The notes under the pieces were generated by a model. The model saw only the letters and a program-made list of their open reading frames with translations, searched no databases and was not told where the DNA came from. Below are positions 5,391-7,225 of a stretch of DNA of 7,225 nucleotides, in pieces. The stretch lies in the NCBI GenBank assembly GCA_028713875.1, contig JAQTNM010000077.1, positions 1 to 7,225 on the forward strand, in the 5' to 3' direction. The DNA comes from Candidatus Omnitrophota bacterium. Its GTDB lineage: Bacteria > Omnitrophota > Gorgyraeia > Gygaellales > Profunditerraquicolaceae. Both the position numbers and the translations under genes were made by a program. The first letter of the stretch is position 1. Each line of letters begins with the position of its first letter.

Positions 5391-6833
5391 CTATCTCTCG
5401 GGCCTCAGCAGCGGGAATAGAATCACATCACGTATCGAGGCCTGGTCCGTAAAAAGCATCACCAGCCTGTCTATGCCTATACCTAGGCCGCCGGCAGGAG
5501 GCATGCCGTGCTCAAGAGCAAGAACATAATCCTGGTCAACCGCTTTCTTTTCCTCCTTATCTAGTTCCTTGACCTCTTCTTCAAAGCGCCTTTTCTGTTC
5601 TGCGGGGTCATTTAGTTCCGAATAGGCATTACCTATCTCAAGGCCGGCCACGTATAGCTCAAACCTCTCCGATACGAGGGGGTTATCTTTTTTGGTCTTG
5701 GCCAGAGGGCAGAGGCTGGTAAAATAATCCGTGACAAAAGTCGGGTTTAAGCTCATCCCTTCCTCCAAAGTCTCTTCTATAACCTTGGCTACCTGCGAGC
5801 GGGAAAGCTTATTCTTATCTTTGGCAAACCCTTTGGCCTGCAATTTTTTAAGCATGCCTTGCGGGTCATCTTCAGGTGAAATATCAAATTTCTCCTTGAC
5901 CAAATCCGTGAAAGATCGCCTGGACCAGGGGGGCGTCAGGTCTATTTCTTTACCCTGATAGATGAATTTCGTATCTCCGATAACCTCTTTTGCTATTTTA
6001 CAAAGCATATCTTCGCAAAGCTGCATCATATCCTGATAATCCGCGTAAGCCCAGTAAACTTCCAGCATAGTAAATTCCGGATTGTGCCTGGTGGAAACTC
6101 CTTCATTGCGGAAACTGCGGTTTATTTCATAAACCCTGTCCAGCCCCGCCACAAGGAGCCGCTTTAGATAGAGCTCCGGGGCAATCCTTAAAAAAAGCTC
6201 GCGGTCATATTCGTTATGGTGAGTCTTAAAAGGACGGCCTGCTGCGCCTCCGGGGATATCGTGCATCATTGGCGTTTCTACTTCCTGGAAAGAACGCTCA
6301 TCCAGGAAACTGCGCATGGCCTTTATGATCTGCGAACGCACCTTAAACACCTTGCTTACTTCTTCATTGGCAATAAGGTCAAGGTAACGCTGGCGGTATC
6401 TAAGCTCCACGTCTTTTAAACCGTGCCATTTCTCGGGAAGCGGACGCATGGCTTTGGCTAAAACCGCTATATCCTCAACCTTTACCGTATCTTCGCCGGT
6501 ATGCGTCTTGAATAATTCTCCTTTTACGGCAATAATATCCGCGATATCTATATATTCAAGCAGCCCGAATTTATCCTTATCCAGGAAATCCGCTTTAAGA
6601 TAAAGCTGGATCCTGGCCGTAGAATCCCTTAAATCCAGAAATGATACTTTACCGTGCGAACGCTTGGCCATGATCCTGCCGCTTAAGCTTACCTTTTTTC
6701 CTTCTTGAAAATCGGACCTTGCTTTACCTATATCGATACGTTCCGGAAAAGGCCTGCCGTACAAAAATACGCCTTTAGCCTTCAAGGCCTCTGCTTTCGC
6801 AATCCTCTGTTCTATAATCTCGTTTAATTCCAT
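5391..6833 (-). CDS. lysS: Lysyl-tRNA synthetase, class II
   Basis: A 480-residue cytoplasmic enzyme that attaches lysine to tRNA-Lys using ATP. The N-terminal OB-fold anticodon-binding domain spans about 45-130 (VSLSGRIMAKRSHGKVSFLD). The class II catalytic core has a motif 1 region around FQEVETPMM (182-190), motif 2 FRNEGVSTRHNPEFTMLE (241-258) and motif 3 GLGIGIDRLVML (449-460). The lysine-enzyme features EIGNAYSELNDP (399-410) are also present. Length is slightly shorter than the 500-505 of E. coli LysRS but nothing essential is missing. The start MELNEIIEQR is typical. There is no Shine-Dalgarno before it, and a consensus promoter ends only 9 nt upstream, so the mRNA is probably leaderless or has a 3-4 nt leader. 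It is the first gene of the run leading to lolE, lolD and ilvE. Confidence 0.97.
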   Translation of the reverse strand: MELNEIIEQRIAKAEALKAKGVFLYGRPFPERIDIGKARSDFQEGKKVSLSGRIMAKRSHGKVSFLDLRDSTARIQLYLKADFLDKDKFGLLEYIDIADIIAVKGELFKTHTGEDTVKVEDIAVLAKAMRPLPEKWHGLKDVELRYRQRYLDLIANEEVSKVFKVRSQIIKAMRSFLDERSFQEVETPMMHDIPGGAAGRPFKTHHNEYDRELFLRIAPELYLKRLLVAGLDRVYEINRSFRNEGVSTRHNPEFTMLEVYWAYADYQDMMQLCEDMLCKIAKEVIGDTKFIYQGKEIDLTPPWSRRSFTDLVKEKFDISPEDDPQGMLKKLQAKGFAKDKNKLSRSQVAKVIEETLEEGMSLNPTFVTDYFTSLCPLAKTKKDNPLVSERFELYVAGLEIGNAYSELNDPAEQKRRFEEEVKELDKEEKKAVDQDYVLALEHGMPPAGGLGIGIDRLVMLFTDQASIRDVILFPLLRPER

Positions 6834-6842
6834 AGTTTTTTA

Positions 6843-6871
6843 ATTATATCTTATAAACACCGTACTGTCAA
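6843..6871 (-). promoter_or_regulatory. Consensus sigma-70 promoter driving lysS
   Basis: On the coding strand the -35 TTGACA (6871-6866) and -10 TATAAT (6848-6843) both match the consensus exactly, with a 17-bp spacer. Transcription should begin about 7 nt past the -10, near the A at 6836-6837, only 3-4 nt before the lysS ATG at 6833. The preceding terminator (6898-6928) isolates it from the upstream gene. No riboswitch or T-box can fit in such a short leader. Confidence 0.88.
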
Positions 6872-6897
6872 TTAAGAAAACCTCCGGAAATTCCGAC

Positions 6898-6928
6898 AAA
6901 AAACCCGCCTTAATACTAAGAGCGGGTT
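6898..6928 (-). terminator. Rho-independent terminator after the M48 peptidase gene
   Basis: On the coding strand the arms AACCCGC and GCGGGTT (plus-strand positions 6922-6928 and 6902-6908) enclose a second stem CTTA/TAAG with loop GTAT and a single bulged T. The hairpin runs into six T (6903-6898). It lies 72 nt after the TAA stop of the upstream peptidase gene and just before the lysS promoter, separating two transcription units. Confidence 0.9.
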
Positions 6929-7000
6929 CTTATGATACTGGGTCTGGCTTTGTAACTTGTTATCCTGCAATATATTTCAAGGGCAGGCTTTGAATCAGGG

Positions 7001-7225
7001 TTAAGCCTTATATTCCGAAAGCTGCTTTATACGTTTAAGCATATTCGGATGGGTGCTGAGGATCTCCATAAGCCTGTCTGAGAAACCCAGGCGTATTTTT
7101 TTATTCCGCAACGCTGTCAGCTCATAAGCGTCAATCGTGCCGCTTTTATCCATGTCAAGCTGTGATAATTCGCGTATCTCATTGAGCGCCCGGGAAGGGT
7201 CGTTGACAAAAAATGCCTTTAGCCC
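7001..7225 (-). CDS. M48/HtpX-like zinc metallopeptidase, C-terminal fragment with EF-hand-type loop
   Basis: The last 74 residues of a gene whose start lies beyond the window, ending at TAA (7003-7001). The tail STHPNMLKRIKQL (57-69 of the fragment) matches the conserved C-terminal THPxxxxRI motif of HtpX and related M48 peptidases, which degrade damaged membrane proteins. The HEXXH active site would be upstream and cannot be seen, so activity is unproven. Residues 24-35 (DMDKSGTIDAYE) form a canonical EF-hand calcium loop, with Asp at 1, 3 and 9, Ser at 5, Gly at 6, Ile at 8 and Glu at 12. E. coli HtpX has no such loop as far as I know. A terminator follows 72 nt downstream. This frame was found by translating the minus strand by eye. 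Assignment to M48 rests on the short C-terminal motif and on recall of similar proteins. Confidence 0.75.
   Translation of the reverse strand, partial: GLKAFFVNDPSRALNEIRELSQLDMDKSGTIDAYELTALRNKKIRLGFSDRLMEILSTHPNMLKRIKQLSEYKA

Noticed and set aside
6885..6895. Short inverted repeat CGGAA-A-TTCCG upstream of the lysS promoter as an operator
   Set aside because: Five-base arms are too short to be convincing alone, and nothing else supports a repressor or activator site there.

Overview
This window comes from the chromosome of an uncultured-type, diderm (Gram-negative-type) bacterium. Every supported gene reads on the minus strand, so biological order runs from high to low coordinates. The Lol lipoprotein-sorting permease and ATPase imply an outer membrane. 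The McsA/McsB pair, best known from Firmicutes, shows a protein-arginine phosphorylation system. Short tandem type IV pilin-like genes with a Cys-TTHYF / AERCTG C-terminal pattern, together with this gene order, suggest Candidatus Omnitrophota (Omnitrophica). That assignment is from memory of gene content and was not tested by phylogeny.

Layout in transcription order: (1) 7225-7001, the C-terminal 74 residues of an M48/HtpX-like metallopeptidase carrying an EF-hand-type calcium loop, followed by a clear intrinsic terminator (6928-6898). (2) A consensus sigma-70 promoter (TTGACA, 17 bp, TATAAT) at 6871-6843, placed so close to the next ATG that the transcript should be leaderless or nearly so. 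(3) A tightly packed run: lysS (class II lysyl-tRNA synthetase), a lolC/lolE-type permease, lolD, and ilvE, with gaps of 3, 8 and 17 nt. (4) A 65-nt gap with a strong hairpin and a possible weak secondary promoter, then mcsA and mcsB overlapping by 11 nt. (5) At least three tandem type IV pilin-like genes. The first begins 15 nt after the mcsB stop and has no canonical start codon (ACG is the best candidate). The third runs off the window edge.

The first block is housekeeping: tRNA charging, release of lipoproteins from the inner membrane, and branched-chain amino acid transamination. The second block is protein quality control: McsA activates McsB, and McsB marks proteins with phosphoarginine for Clp proteolysis. 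In Firmicutes clpC follows mcsB, but here pilin genes occupy that place and no ctsR is visible. No stretch above 300 bases lacks a gene. I see no rRNA or tRNA gene, CRISPR array, insertion sequence or phage gene.

The points most worth checking are the non-canonical start of the first pilin gene, the leaderless lysS promoter, the EF-hand loop inside an M48 peptidase tail, and the tandem pilin paralogues with differing cysteine content attached to an arginine-kinase operon.
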